Assembly (NCBI GenBank): GCA_027943335.1
Contig: BSBK01002059.1
Coordinates: forward strand, 868,001-932,000
Reading direction: 5' to 3'
Length of the DNA: 64,000 nucleotides
From: Chamaecyparis obtusa
Lineage: Eukaryota; Streptophyta; Pinopsida; Cupressales; Cupressaceae
The notes beneath the pieces were generated by a model. That model had not been told where the DNA came from and did no database searches. It saw nothing but the letters and a program-made list of their open reading frames with translations. The position numbers and the translations under genes were made by a program. Of the stretch, positions 11,872 through 22,795 are shown piece by piece; position 1 is the first letter of the stretch; each line of letters starts with the position of its first letter.

Positions 11872-13209
11872 TGTACCTGTAGCAGCACTTGCAAAGGAAA
11901 AATATTGTGAATGGGAACATAATTTTGGGAAAGGTATGGGATGGAAAGTAGTTGAATTGACAAGTGAGACTGCAACTAATTTGAAGCTATTTGAGAAAGG
12001 TTGGATTGTTATAAATACACCTGAGAAATGGGATGCTCTATCCCATAGATGGAAACAACGTAAGAAGGTGCAACAAGTCAGCTTATTTATTGTGGATGAA
12101 CTTCATTTAATTGGTGGAGAGGGTGGTCCCATCTTGGAAGTAATTGTTTCTAGAATGAGGTATATTTCAAGTCAAATTGAAAATTGTATTCGAAATGTTT
12201 CTCTTTATACTTCACTTGCAAATGCTAAGGATCTTGGTGAGTGGATTGGAGCTACTACACATGGGATTTTTAATTTCCCCCTGGTGTCCATCCTGTACCA
12301 TTAGAGATTCATATTCAGGGTGTTGATATAGCCAAATTTGAAGCTTGAATGTAGGAAATGACCAAGCCAACTAATACATCAATAATTCAGCATGCGAAGG
12401 GAGGCAAACCAGCTCTAGTACTATTTGTACCCATAAGAAAACATGCATGGCTTACTACCCTTGATTTATTAACTTATTCAAATGAAGATGGTGGGGAAAG
12501 ATCCCAGTTTCTTCAATTTACTAAAGAAGATTTCAAACCTTTCATTTCCAAAGTGAAAGAACCTACTTTGAGCCATGCATTGTCTAATGGAATTGGGTAT
12601 TTACATGAAGGTCTAACTTTGGTAGAATGGGAACTTGTAGTTCAGTTGTTCAGTGTAGGGGTGATTTAGGTGTGTGTTGCAAGCAGTTTGATGAGTTGGA
12701 GGTTGTCTTTGTCAGCACACTTGGTGGTTGTCATGGGTACACAGTATTATAATGGACAGGAAAATGCTCACATAGACTATCCTATTACTAATCTTCTCCA
12801 AATGATGGGGCATTCCAGTAGACCTCTACTTGATAATGTTGGAAAATGTGTAATTCTATGCCATGCACCTCGTAAAGAATATTATAAAAAAAATTTATAT
12901 GAGCCATTTCTTGTTGAGAGTCATCTTGATCACTTTCTCCATGATCATATCAATGTTGAAGTTGTCGTGGGCACTATTGAAAGTAAGCAGGGTGCTGTAG
13001 ACTATCTTACTTGGACATTCTTCTACTGAAGACTCACACAGAATCCAAATTACTATAATCTTTAGGGTTTCATCCATAGGCATTTGTCAAATCACCTTTC
13101 TGAGCTTATAGAGAGCACATGAGTGATTTGGAATCAAGAAAATGTGTTTCCATAGAAGATGATATGTATCTTTCTCCTTTGAACTTAGGGATGATAGCAT
13201 CTTTTTGGT
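11872..13209 (+). pseudogene. BRR2-type spliceosomal DExH helicase pseudogene, copy 1
   Basis: The conceptual protein covers part of a Ski2-like helicase cassette of BRR2 (U5 snRNP 200-kDa RNA helicase, which unwinds U4/U6). In order: VVELTSETATNLKL, INTPEKWDALSHRWKQRKKV, the DExH box as FIVDELHLIGG, VIVSRMRYISSQIE, ANAKDLGEWIGA (about 11936-12290), [107 protein letters not shown], and finally [20 protein letters not shown]. The copy is intronless over this span. It has a one-base loss near 12281, and stops at the TGA and TAG of the linker (12347-12355), at TAG 12667 and TGA 13027, and others. Both ends are truncated relative to the ~2,100-residue protein. Absence of introns suggests a processed origin, but the intron layout of the parent gene is not known here. 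Confidence 0.85.
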
Positions 13210-15208
13210 AGAAAACAAATTTGCACTAAAGGGGGCTTTATAGCTTGCATTGTGAGTTCACTTATATTCTCTACTAAACTTTATAAGATGTTATTTGGAA
13301 AATAGATAAGAAATATCAGGGGATCTCAATAAAGCATTAGAAAATTCTTGTGTGCATGGTGGAGTCAAAAGATCAATATAGTCATAAATGTATTATACAG
13401 ATTTGTAGTCAATATCAATGACATTGACAACACAATATTGAGTCATGATTTAAGATTGGTGGAAATGCATTAAAAGGAAATCAATTACAATGAAAGTGGC
13501 ATCAGATCATCATTTATAAACATATAATTGGTACTTAGCACAAGGATTAAAATTTTATACCATATACAACATATTATTTCCAATGGATGCTCAAGGAAAG
13601 ACAAGTCATCAAACATACACATCATTGAATTAAAAAGAACTCAATTATAAAATGTTATTGGAGAACATGTGCACTCGAAAATATGGATGGTGTTGAAAGA
13701 TTGGAAGGAATAGCTTTCTAGCATCATACAGGCTATCGCATAAACTATAATAGGGGAGAGAAAAGATATATCCTATCAGTATTAATAGGAGATGCACATA
13801 TAGTCAGCAACAACATAAGACAAGAAGACTAGGAAATTATACAACAAACACAACATACATGAGAGGAGACATTGCAACTATGGACACATAATTTTAGAGA
13901 GATTAAAAAGAGACATTGTTAGGATATGGAAAATTCATAATAGATCTGATTTGAGAGGCAATCAAGATAGTTAGTCAAGGTCTTTCAAACTGGTCAACAC
14001 AAGTCTTACTATATAAATAGAAAGATAAGAAATAAAAAATAACAATAATTCCAACACTCTTATACTAAGATCGATATAAACTCTTATATTCAGTATCATA
14101 TAAAAAACAATAACATCTTCTGCTCATCCATTCTTCCCACAATTTCAAATTAGAGACATGAATGATTGACAATTAAATATGTACAAACTCTTTATATTTT
14201 CAGATAGATACTTATTTACATTAGTTATTATTAATTGAATATTATCAAAGTCATGATACAATAGAAGAGTGGACCAAAAATTTAGACCAACCATTAGTCA
14301 GATTGAAACCCATGTTAATTGTCACCAATACAAGGACAGTGATATTATAAAGAATTGATATACCTTGGAAAATCATTTTCAACACATGCCTACCATCTAT
14401 ATTAGATAAATGGGTTGTCTCCAAGCTATATAGAAAAGAGTCTAGTGCAGTTTGATTCTTAGGAATATAGACAAAACCCTAAGCCACCTCCTAAGGAGAG
14501 ATTGCATCCACACTTGGGAATTGCAATTTGATGGTTATATTACATAGTCCTAATAGGGAACATTACAAGAAGAAATTTTAGAATCAGGTGAAGGAAATAA
14601 ATTTATTAACATTATCCATAATCTGGAACATACATAAAATATTCAAGTCTTGATTCCCTTATCACCGGCCAATTCCATTTTTATTTCATATAGATGTCTC
14701 AGCAAATCAACTACTCCTCCATCATACTTATCATCAGATAAATATTTATTTTTCTTATCTACCTTATATCTATTTGATAGATCATCATTCAGACATGATA
14801 AAAAAATTCCACAACCATTATGCAATATAGTTGTGCTATAAATAAGAACTCTATCATATTCATCCTAAGTCAGAATTAAACCACATACACATCAATAAAA
14901 TAACCTTTAACAGCTTAAGGTGACTCTACATTGTATATCTTATTCACACCATCGAGAACGATCGATGCTAAGTGGATATTGCATGACATATTCATATCAT
15001 TCCAAATCAATTTCTCAACACAAAAAACATTAATGCATACTTACCATTGAACAAAGGATCTACAAGATTTATAAAAAGGAATCTATTACAACTTGAATCA
15101 CAAGAATATATGTAAAACCCTAAGAAGTCTACCAAGGGGACATTGCAACCATATCAAAACATTGTAAGTTGATAGTTATATCCTATAATCCTTACAGGGG
15201 ACATTACA
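13210..15208 (-). repeat. Unclassified repeat ending in TGTAATGTCCCC (minus orientation)
   Basis: No coding sequence is recognisable. The right boundary is sharp: BRR2 copy 2 begins at 15209, and reading leftward on the minus strand the element starts TGTAATGTCCCCTG, a plausible LTR-type 5' end. An internal block recurs: 14440-14572 and 15091-15208 share AAACCCTAAG, a GAGATTGCA/GACATTGCA word and ATAGGGAACATTAC/ACAGGGGACATTAC. The left boundary was not found and could lie anywhere after the BRR2 copy 1 end. The nature of the element is inferred only from the terminus and the internal repetition. Confidence 0.4.
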
Positions 15209-15690
15209 GTACCATTAGAGATTCATATTCAGGGTATCCGTCCTATACCATTAGAGATTCATATTCAAGGTGTTGATATAGCCAAATTTGAAGCTTGAAT
15301 GCAAGAAATGACCAAGCCAACTAATACATCAATAATTCAGCATGCGAAGGGAGGAAAACCATCTCTAGTACTATTCATGCCAATAAGAAAACACGTACAG
15401 CTTACTGCCTTTGATTTATTAACTTATTCAAATGTAGATGGTCGAGAAAGATCCCAGTTTCTTCAATTTATTGAAGAAGATTTCAAACTTTTCATTGCCA
15501 AAGTGAAAGAACCTACTTTGAGCCATGCATTGTCTAATGGAATTGGGTATTTACATGAAGGTCTAACTTTGGTAGAATGAGAACTTGTAGCTCAATTGTT
15601 CAGTGCAGGGGTGATTCAAGTGTGTGTTGCAAGCAGTTTGATGAGTTGGGGGTTGTCTTTGTTAGCACACTTGGTGGTTGTCATGGGTAC
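15209..15690 (+). pseudogene. BRR2-type helicase pseudogene, copy 2, left part
   Basis: This copy begins at the codons for VPLEIHIQG and continues through QEMTKPTNTSIIQHAKGG, TLSHALSNGIGYLHEG and LAHLVVVMG, where a retrotransposon interrupts it. The first 60 bases hold a 34-bp tandem duplication: the block ACCATTAGAGATTCATATTC occurs at 15211 and again at 15245, separated by GTATCCGTCC. In-frame stops include TGA where copy 1 also has TGA (EA-stop before M-Q-E-M) and a TGA at 15578-15580 where copy 1 has TGG. The 5' end is cut exactly where the TGTAATGTCCCC repeat ends. Confidence 0.85.
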
Positions 15691-15714
15691 TGTTGCCAAA
15701 AATTTCCCCTCAAG

Positions 15715-15955
15715 TGTCGAAAACTCTCTGTGTTTTCTGCCTCTAAATGTCGAGAGTCCAGTGTGTTTTCTGCTTAGGTGTCAAAAACCCAGTGTGTTTT
15801 TGACCTCCTCTCTACAGGCTCAGGATGTTTCTGCCTTTTGGTCTAAAATCCAATATGTTTTTGACCTCTCCACTCTAAAAATTTGGTGTGTTTTCAACCC
15901 TGGCTTGAAAACCCTCTGTGTTTTCGACACCATCTGTGTTTTTGACCCTAAGCAC
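15715..15955 (+). repeat. Array of about eight degenerate TGTGTTTTCGACC words in the LTR
   Basis: Words such as CTGTGTTTTCTGCC, AGTGTGTTTTTGACC and CTGTGTTTTCGACACC recur at irregular 20-40-bp spacing (near 15729, 15758, 15792, 15827, 15852, 15885, 15918, 15938). The same array recurs at 20020-20245 in the right LTR. The position just inside the LTR start suggests a U3 regulatory repeat; that is inference. Confidence 0.7.
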
Positions 15956-16017
15956 GCAACTCCGACGGGTGGGTCCCAGTGCTTAAGGCCATGCCAGTGC
16001 AGAAGATCTGATGACTA

Positions 16018-16993
16018 TCACATGATCGTATGGGATCTTCCGATCCCATGAGATCATGTGACAACCATTGATGCGGTGTCAGGGATTGATAGTCAAGACA
16101 AGCACCAGCGGTTATTGGGTAGCATCTTCGGGTTAGTCGCATGATCGCATGGGCTCCTCCGAGCCCATGCACCCATGTGATTGACCACCTATGGTTATGG
16201 TGGTTACAAGCCGGTGATGGTCTATAGGGTTTAGTTTGTGGTTAGTGGCTAGCATCATGCGATTAGTCACATGATCGCATGGGCTCTTCTGAGCCCATGC
16301 GACCATGTGACAAACCGTCAGCGGTTAGCATGCTTACAGGTGGTGCTGCTGTGGGTCCGTGCCGAGGTGCTGAGGTGTTTGCTGATGTGGTGGCTGGGAT
16401 GAATAGGGGAGTGACACATGGTAGTTAGTAGGGCTTTGATGTACTTGTAGTTTGGTGATGTGTCCATTTCTTAGCAATAGGTGAGGTTGGTGCGGGTCCT
16501 GAGTGCTTATGTGGTGGCAAGGCAAGTCTTCAAAAGGGTTGTCGCATGATTGCATGAGGACTTTTTCACTCATGCAATCATGCAACCAATGTGATTTTAA
16601 AGCAGTGTGGGCCCGGTAGGTTTGTAGGTGCATGGTTAAAGGATTTCTTGCAGTCACCAGATAGACCCGGGGTTAAGGAAAAGATCAACCATTTCAGCGA
16701 CTGAGGGAAGGTGAACTTGAGGTAAACCAAGGTTAGGTTTGTTGTGATGTTTTGTGGGTCCCAGGCATCCATGTGGCAAAAGAGGTAGAATTTTAAAAGG
16801 TTGTCACATGATTGCATGAGGTTTTTTTTAGCTCATGCATTCATGTGACCATTGACTTTTCCGTGGGCATGCTGCGGTGGCTTTCTTTGCGGGTCCAGGT
16901 GTCTTGCATGGCATTTGTGGCAGCGGTGGTAGTTTCAAAGGGGTTGTTACATGATCACATGAGGTTTTTTTTAGCTCATGCGATGATGCGACC
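16018..16993. repeat. Six related palindromes in the left LTR
   Basis: Imperfect inverted repeats built on GTCGCATGATCGCATG and its complement lie at 16018-16061, 16137-16180, 16267-16310, 16539-16587, 16801-16850 and 16944-16993. The first three have a short loop (for example GGGCTC-CTCC-GAGCCC). The last three have a loop of about ten T-rich bases and start GGGTTGTCRCATGATYRCATGAG. Each could form a stem of roughly 18-20 bp. All six have counterparts in the right LTR. Confidence 0.8.
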
Positions 16994-18171
16994 ACTAAAT
17001 TTTTCAAGCAATGCAGCCATTTTTTGTGGGGTTTCTTCTGCAGAGTTGATTGCAAAGTGCGGGTACCTAAGGAATTGATGATTTTTGGAGGTGGTTGCAA
17101 TTGAGAATTTGCAGAGATCTTTTGGGCAGTTTTTTCTTGATCTTTTCAAGTATCTAATTAGATTTTTGAGCATTCATGACAGCCTGGCTTGTAGAGAGGT
17201 TGTTGAATCTAGGTTTTTATGTCTACAGGTTGATCAGTATAGTGATGGGCACACAAAGAGAAAGATGTCTGATCTGTTGGGATATTTTTAGAGAGTTCAT
17301 TTATGATCAAATTTTGACTACTAGGGTTGGTTATTAAATTGTAAAATTCATAACCCTGGTTAGTTTTGACTCCTGCCTACGTGTAGTTGAGGTTGTATAT
17401 AGTTTGTTTTTGGAGCCTTAGTGCTCAGAGTTTGCAATCTGTAAAAGAGTTTTTCTCTTTCTTGGGAGTTACCTATGGTGTTTGTTCTACCCTCTAGCTC
17501 TTACAATTTGTAATCTTTCATTGAAATCTCAGGTTTAATACAGGCTATCTGTGGTAGTTTTGTTTCTCCCCTTTGGTCTCTTCCTTATCTGTATTTCTCT
17601 TATTGAATTTAATATACTAGTTCTATTAGAGAAGTCTTGGAGTTCTAGACCCCTTCTTTCTTTCAGCTCACATGTGTACTATTGTGTATTGATCTGATTG
17701 GATTGAGTTTGTGGGCATAGTTCAGCCCCTGTCTTTCTATCTCATTCCTGTACCCTTTTGCTGAAGAGAATGTTTGCTTGCAGGTCACAACCCATGTCAT
17801 TTGTCCTGGCCCCTCTGTGAAATACTTATGCAAGCCTATTTAGAGAGAGTGTGTTCTATTAGATCTGAGAGCCTTCATGCTATTTTGGCCAGTGTATTGT
17901 ATTCATTTCTTTTCGGTGTATCACCTAGTAGGTAGATTTGCTTTCCTGTCATTTCCTTTCATGCACTCCTTCTAACCCTTTCCCTTCAAAGTTTACTTTC
18001 CTGTTAAGAGAAAATCAGGGTGATTATCCAAGAGGAACCAGCCTAGAATCTGGAGGTCTCATCTTGGTTAGCAGAAGGTCCCACAACCTTGAGATGATTC
18101 CCTTGTTATACTGGATTATCAAGACTATAAGAGCTTGAGATCAGAGGCACAAATTCAGTGTATAACATTTC

Positions 18172-18190
18172 TGGCATGCCCGGTGGGACC
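18172..18190 (+). promoter_or_regulatory. Candidate primer-binding site of the LARD-like element
   Basis: TGGCATGCCCGGTGGGACC lies four bases after the left LTR. It starts with TGG, as required to pair with a tRNA 3' CCA, and has the GC-rich form of gypsy-type primer sites. I cannot assign the tRNA. It clearly differs from the tRNA-Met site of the copia elements further right. Confidence 0.6.
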
Positions 18191-18328
18191 AAGAGGTCAT
18201 AGTTTTCATGGTTCTTGCTGGTTCTGATATGCTTCCAACAGGTTGCAAACCTTTGAGAGGTCATTCTTTGGCATATCTAGTGACTCTAAGCTCACATCTA
18301 CTGGTTTCAAGGAGATTCGGTACCTAGG

Positions 18329-19747
18329 ATGGATTACCATCCTTCTTTTCATGAGGATATCCCTTCATTTCATGAAGGTCAGCAACAGTCATCTCGTGCT
18401 TGCCCCCCACCCACCCAACTTCCAGCATCATGGTAGCAGAATCACTCATACTAGAAACTTCAAGAGGAGATGCTTTCTTTGAAAGAACATGCCCATCATG
18501 CCCAAATCCAACATCAACAAGCTTTGGCTCAGCAGGATCAAGGTTACAGGAGGTACCTGGCAAAACAATACAAAAGAAATGAGGCCAAGCTTGCTGAGGG
18601 GCTGGAAGCACAAAAGAAACACTATGAGGAGGTGCTGGAAACACAAAAGGAGCATATGTGGACACAAGAAAAAAAGTAGTTTGATGCTAGGTGGAAGCAG
18701 TATGATGAAGTCATTGTAGGATAGTAAAAGAGTCAAGCAACCCTTGCAGGTAATCTGGCCTCACTGAACAAAGTTTACAAAGAGAATTTAATTAAGGTTA
18801 ATGATGCTATGGCTAAAAAAGAGGAAGATTTCCAAAGAGCATTAGCAGCTCAGAAGGATGCTTATGAAGAATTGGAGGTTCATAAGAATGACTGTGAAAG
18901 GGTGGTTCAAGACCAGAAAACTTTAATGGAAGCCATGTTTGATAGGGGCATTAAATTTTAGCTTGAGAAAGAACAGGTTTTGGTAGCCCACAAGGAGTTT
19001 TATGATAAAGAAATACAAGAGCACAAAGCAATAATAGGGCTCTTGATTCTAAAGGGTGAAAATGATAAGGAGACTCATCAGATACAACTTGAGGAAGCTC
19101 TTTGTAAAAAGGAGAAAAAGGCTATACCGCAGTTATCTGATGAATCTTTTAATGGTTCCAAGTAGACCATCGAATTGGAGGCTGATTTATTTGAAGAGAT
19201 ACCTTGTTTTGTTGAAGATGAAAATGTTTCTAATGTGCCACCCATCTCAACTACTAAAGAACAAAAAGAGGAATGTTCCCCTGAAAAGAAGCTTGTTGCT
19301 AAGAATGTTGATAAGAGAAATGATGTAGAAGAAGAAGCTCCTCTGCATGAATTGGTAGTTGAAGATCCTGACAATAGTGAAAGGAGCCCCAAGTTCACTC
19401 TTTCTAGGGGTTTCCCTTTAAGATACTTAGCAAGAACAGAAGTCATCCATGAAAATCCAGTCATGTTTGTGCCCAAACATGAGTCTTCAAATGAAGTCGA
19501 GGCTGAGGGTGAACTTGCAGTTCAACAAAGGCAAGCTCAAATCACCTATCCACCCCTAGATAATGGAGATAAAGATCTGTTGGTGGAGGTGAGTCATTTT
19601 GTTTATATCCTTCAGGAGGTAGTGCATTGGTTCTTCATGCAATTGTGTGTACTTCCTTCCTTATTAACTATCCTCCTGCATGAAAAGTGCAAAGCCCTAA
19701 GGAGAAAGGGTAGTTATTTCAACATGCCAGTGAATGGCTTTGTTTAA
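18329..19747 (+). pseudogene. Coiled-coil ORF of the LARD-like element, unknown function
   Basis: From ATG 18329 one frame runs 473 codons to TAA 19745, interrupted by stops at 18434, 18452, 18677, 18722, 18725, 18959 and 19163. Six of the seven are TAG. The N-terminal part is proline- and histidine-rich. Residues about 45-270 are a long charged, glutamine- and lysine-rich coiled coil (for example HAHHAQIQHQQALAQQDQGY, EAQKKHYEEVLETQKEHM). The C-terminal third is acidic (EKKLVAKNVDKRNDVEEEAP) and then more hydrophobic. There is no zinc knuckle, protease or polymerase motif. It may be a gag-like structural protein or a captured host coiled-coil gene. The single-frame layout over 1.4 kb shows that it was once translated. 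Confidence 0.7.
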
Positions 19748-19981
19748 CCAAGTTTTTGTAACTAGTTAGCTTAGGTTAGTTTTTTCCTATTTTTCTTCTA
19801 GCTTTCTAGTTTAGTTTTTCCCCATTTTCCAAGAAGTGCCCATGCATAGTTTGTCTTCCTGGTTCAGTTTTTGTCTCTGAAATTTTTTTGTGCTCAAAAG
19901 AGGTAACCCCATGCCCAATGGACTTTTCAAGGAAACTAGTCCAATTTCTAGCAGGCTGACATCCTGTAGAGGTCGCCAAAA

Positions 19982-22394
19982 TGTTGCCCAAAATTTCCCC
20001 TCAAGTGTCGAAAACACTCTGTGTTTTCTACCTTTAAATTTCCAGAGTCCAGTGTGTTTTCTGCTCAGGTGTCGAAAACCCAGTGTGTTTTTGACCTCCT
20101 CTCTGCAGGCTCGGGATGTTTCTGCCTTTCGGTCTAAAATTTGGTGTGTTTTCGACCTCTCCACTCTAAAAATTTGGTGTGTTTTTGACCCTGGCTTGAA
20201 AACCCTCTATGTTTTTGACACCATCTATGTTTTTGACCCTAAGCATGCAACTTCGACGGGTGGGTCCCAGTACCTAAGGCCATACTAGTGCAGAAGATCT
20301 GATGGCTGTCGCATGATCGCATGGGATCTTCCGATCCCATGAGATCACATGACAACCATTGATGCGGTGTCAGGGATTGGTAGTCAAGACAAGCACCAGG
20401 GGTTATCGGGTAGCATCTTCTGGTTAGTCACATGATCGCATGGGCTCCTCTGAGCCCATGCACCCATGTGACTAACCGCCTATGGTTACGGTGGTTACAA
20501 GCTGGTGGCAGTCTGTAGGGTTCAATTTTTGGTCAATGGCTAACATCATGTGGTTAGTCGCATGATCGCATGGGCTCTTCCGAGCCCATGTGACCATGTG
20601 ACAAACCATCAGCGGTTAGCATGCTTGTAGGCGGTGCTACTATGGGTCCATGTTAGGGTGCTAAGGTGTTTGCTGATGTGGCAGCCGAGATGAATAGGGG
20701 AGTGACATGTGGCAGTTAACAGGGCTTCAGTGTACTTGAGGTTTGGTGATTTGTCCATTTCTTAGTGGTAGGTGAGGTTGTTGCTGGTCCCAAGTGCTTA
20801 TGTGGCAGTAGGGCAAGTCTTCAAAAGGGTTGTTGCATGATCGCATGAGGACTTTTTCACTCATTGAGGATTTCTCATAGTCGCCAGATAGACCCGGGGT
20901 TAAGGAAAAGAACAAGTATTTCAGCGATTGAGGGAAGGTGAACTCGAGGTAAACTAGGGTCAAGTTTTTTGTGATGTTTTGCGGCTCTCGGGAATCCACA
21001 TGGCAATAGAGGTAGAATTTTAAAAGGTTGTCGCATGATCGCATGAGGTTTTTTTTAGCTCATGCGCTCATGCGACCGTTGACTTTTCCATGGGCATGCT
21101 GCGGTGGCTTTTTTTGCAGGTCCAAGTGTCTTGCATGACATTTGTGGTAGCAGTGGCAGTTTCAAAGGGGTTGTCACATCATCACATGAGGTTTTCTTTA
21201 GCTCATATGATCATGTGACTAGTGACTTTTTAAAGTAATGCAGCCATTTTTCATGGGGTTTCTTCTACAGAGTTGATTGCAAAGTGCGGGTAGCTGAGGA
21301 ATTGATGATTTTTGGAGGTGGTTGCAGTTGAGAATTTGTAGAGATCTTTTGGGTAGCTATTTCTTGATCTTTTCCAGTATCTGATCAGATTTTTGATCAT
21401 TCATGATAGCTTGGCTTGCAGAGAGGTTGTTGAATCCAGGTTTTTATGTCTACAGGTTGATCGGTATAGTGATGGGCACACAAAGAGAAAGGTGTCTGAT
21501 CTGTTGGGATATTTTTAGAGAGTTCATTTATGATCAATTTTTTACTAGTAGGGTTGGTTATTAAACTGTAAAATTCATAACCCTGATTAGTTTTGACTCC
21601 TGCCTGTGTGTAGTTGAGGTTGTATATAGTTTATTTTTGGAGCCTTAGTGCTTAGAGTTTGCAATATGTAAAAGAGTTTTTCTCTTTCTTGGGAGTTACC
21701 TGTGGCATTTGTTCTACCCTCTGGCTCTTACAATTTGTAATCTTTCATTGAAATCTCAGGTTTAATAGAGGCTATCTGTGGTAGTTTTGTTTCTCCCCTC
21801 TAGTCTCTTCCTTGTCTATATTTCTCTTATTGAATGTAATATAATGGTTCTATTAGAGAAGTCTTGGAGTTCTAGACCCCTTCTTTCTTTCAGCTCACAT
21901 GTGTACTATTATGTATTGATCTGATTGGATTGAGTTTGTGGGCATAGTTCAGCCCCTGTCTTTCTATCTCATTCTTGTACCCTTTTGCTGAAGATAATGT
22001 TTGCTTGCAGGTCATAGCCCGTGTCATTTGTCTTGGCCCCTCTATGAAATACTTATGCAAGCTTGTTTAGAGAGAGTGTGTTCTATTAGATCTGAGAGCC
22101 TTCATGCTAGTTTGGCCAGTGTATTGTATTCATTTCTTTTCGGTGTATCACCTAGTAGGTAGATTTGCTTTCCTGTCATTTCCTTTCATGCACTCCTTCT
22201 AACCCTTTCCCTTCAAAGTTTACTTTCCTGTTCAGAGCAAATCAGGGTGATTATCCAAGAGGAACTAGCCTAGAATTTGGAGGTCTCATCTCGGTTAGCA
22301 AAAGGTCCCACAGCCTTGTGATGATTCCCTTGTTATACTAGATTATCAAGACTACGAGAGCTTGAGATCAGAGGCATAAATTTAGTGTATAACA
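19982..22394 (+). repeat. Right LTR of the LARD-like element
   Basis: It is the same as the left LTR from TGTTGCC to TATAACA, with scattered substitutions, many of them C/T or G/A, and a deletion of roughly 70 bp near 20864. It is followed by AGTAC (22395-22399), the right target-site copy. Confidence 0.9.
20308..21220. repeat. Palindromes of the right LTR (five intact, one halved)
   Basis: Counterparts of the left-LTR palindromes are at 20308-20357, 20427-20477, 20557-20607, 21028-21077 and about 21170-21220. The fourth keeps only its left arm (20830-20865), because the deletion begins in the TCAT of the right arm. Confidence 0.75.
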
Positions 22395-22724
22395 AGTACG
22401 CAATATTATAATGGATGGGAAAATGCTCACACAGACTATCCTATTACTGATCTTCTCCAAATGATGGGGCATGCTAGTAGACCTTTGCTTGATAATGCTG
22501 GAAAATGTGTAATTTTATGCCATGCACCTCGTAAACAATATTATAAAAAATTCTTATATGAGCCATTTCCTGTTGAGAGTCATCTTGATCACTTTCTCCA
22601 TGATCATATCAATGCTGAAGTTTTCATGGGCACTATTGAAAGTAAGCAGGGTGCTGTAGACTATCTTACTTGGACATTCTTCTACCAAAGACTCACACAG
22701 AATACAAATTACTATAATCTTTAG
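22395..22724 (+). pseudogene. BRR2-type helicase pseudogene, copy 2, right part
   Basis: It resumes the interrupted copy with [67 protein letters not shown] and NTNYYNL. It stops resembling BRR2 a few codons later, at about 22735, whereas copy 1 runs on for another 140 bases. Codon 22686-22688 is CAA where copy 1 has TGA and copy 3 has CGA. Confidence 0.85.
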
Positions 22725-22745
22725 GGTATCAGCAAGGAGACTTTA

Positions 22746-22795
22746 CACCTAGGGCATAGTTTCAGCAAGGATTACCTGTAACTGTGCCCTAGGTG
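22746..22795. repeat. Short inverted repeat, 16-bp arms, 18-base loop
   Basis: CACCTAGGGCATAGTT (22746-22761) pairs with AACTGTGCCCTAGGTG (22780-22795), with one non-Watson-Crick position that would be a G-U pair in RNA. It lies just after the end of the BRR2 homology. Confidence 0.75.

Larger units (their letters stand above)
15691..18167 (+). repeat. Left LTR of the LARD-like element
   Basis: Begins TGTTGCCAAAAATTTCCC and ends CAGTGTATAACA. It matches 19982-22394 throughout. The main length difference comes from a deletion in the right copy near 20864, which removed one palindrome arm. It contains a tandem array of short words near its start and six palindromes in the second quarter, listed separately. 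Confidence 0.9.
15691..22394 (+). mobile_element. Large-LTR, pol-less retrotransposon (LARD-like) inserted in BRR2 copy 2
   Basis: The element has two long terminal repeats (2,477 and 2,413 bp) that begin TGTTGCC and end TATAACA, and a 1.8-kb internal region. The flanks are GGTAC on the left and AGTAC on the right. That is a 5-bp duplication with one change (GTAC is identical), and removing the element rejoins the BRR2 pseudogene as in copy 1. The internal region holds a primer-binding-like site and one coiled-coil ORF, but no protease, integrase, RT or RNase H. That combination fits a large retrotransposon derivative (LARD) or a pol-less gag element. No clean polypurine tract stands before the right LTR. 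Confidence 0.85.

Noticed and set aside
15596..16051. 151-codon open frame running from BRR2 copy 2 into the LTR
   Set aside because: It crosses the insertion junction and then reads the tandem TGTGTTTT array, so it is a chance frame.
16018..16993. CRISPR-like array
   Set aside because: The repeated units are palindromes at irregular 100-250-bp spacing with unequal intervals, in a plant LTR. There are no uniform spacers or cas genes.
18324..18665. Minus-strand frames of about 100 codons
   Set aside because: Antisense shadows of the coiled-coil ORF of the LARD-like element.
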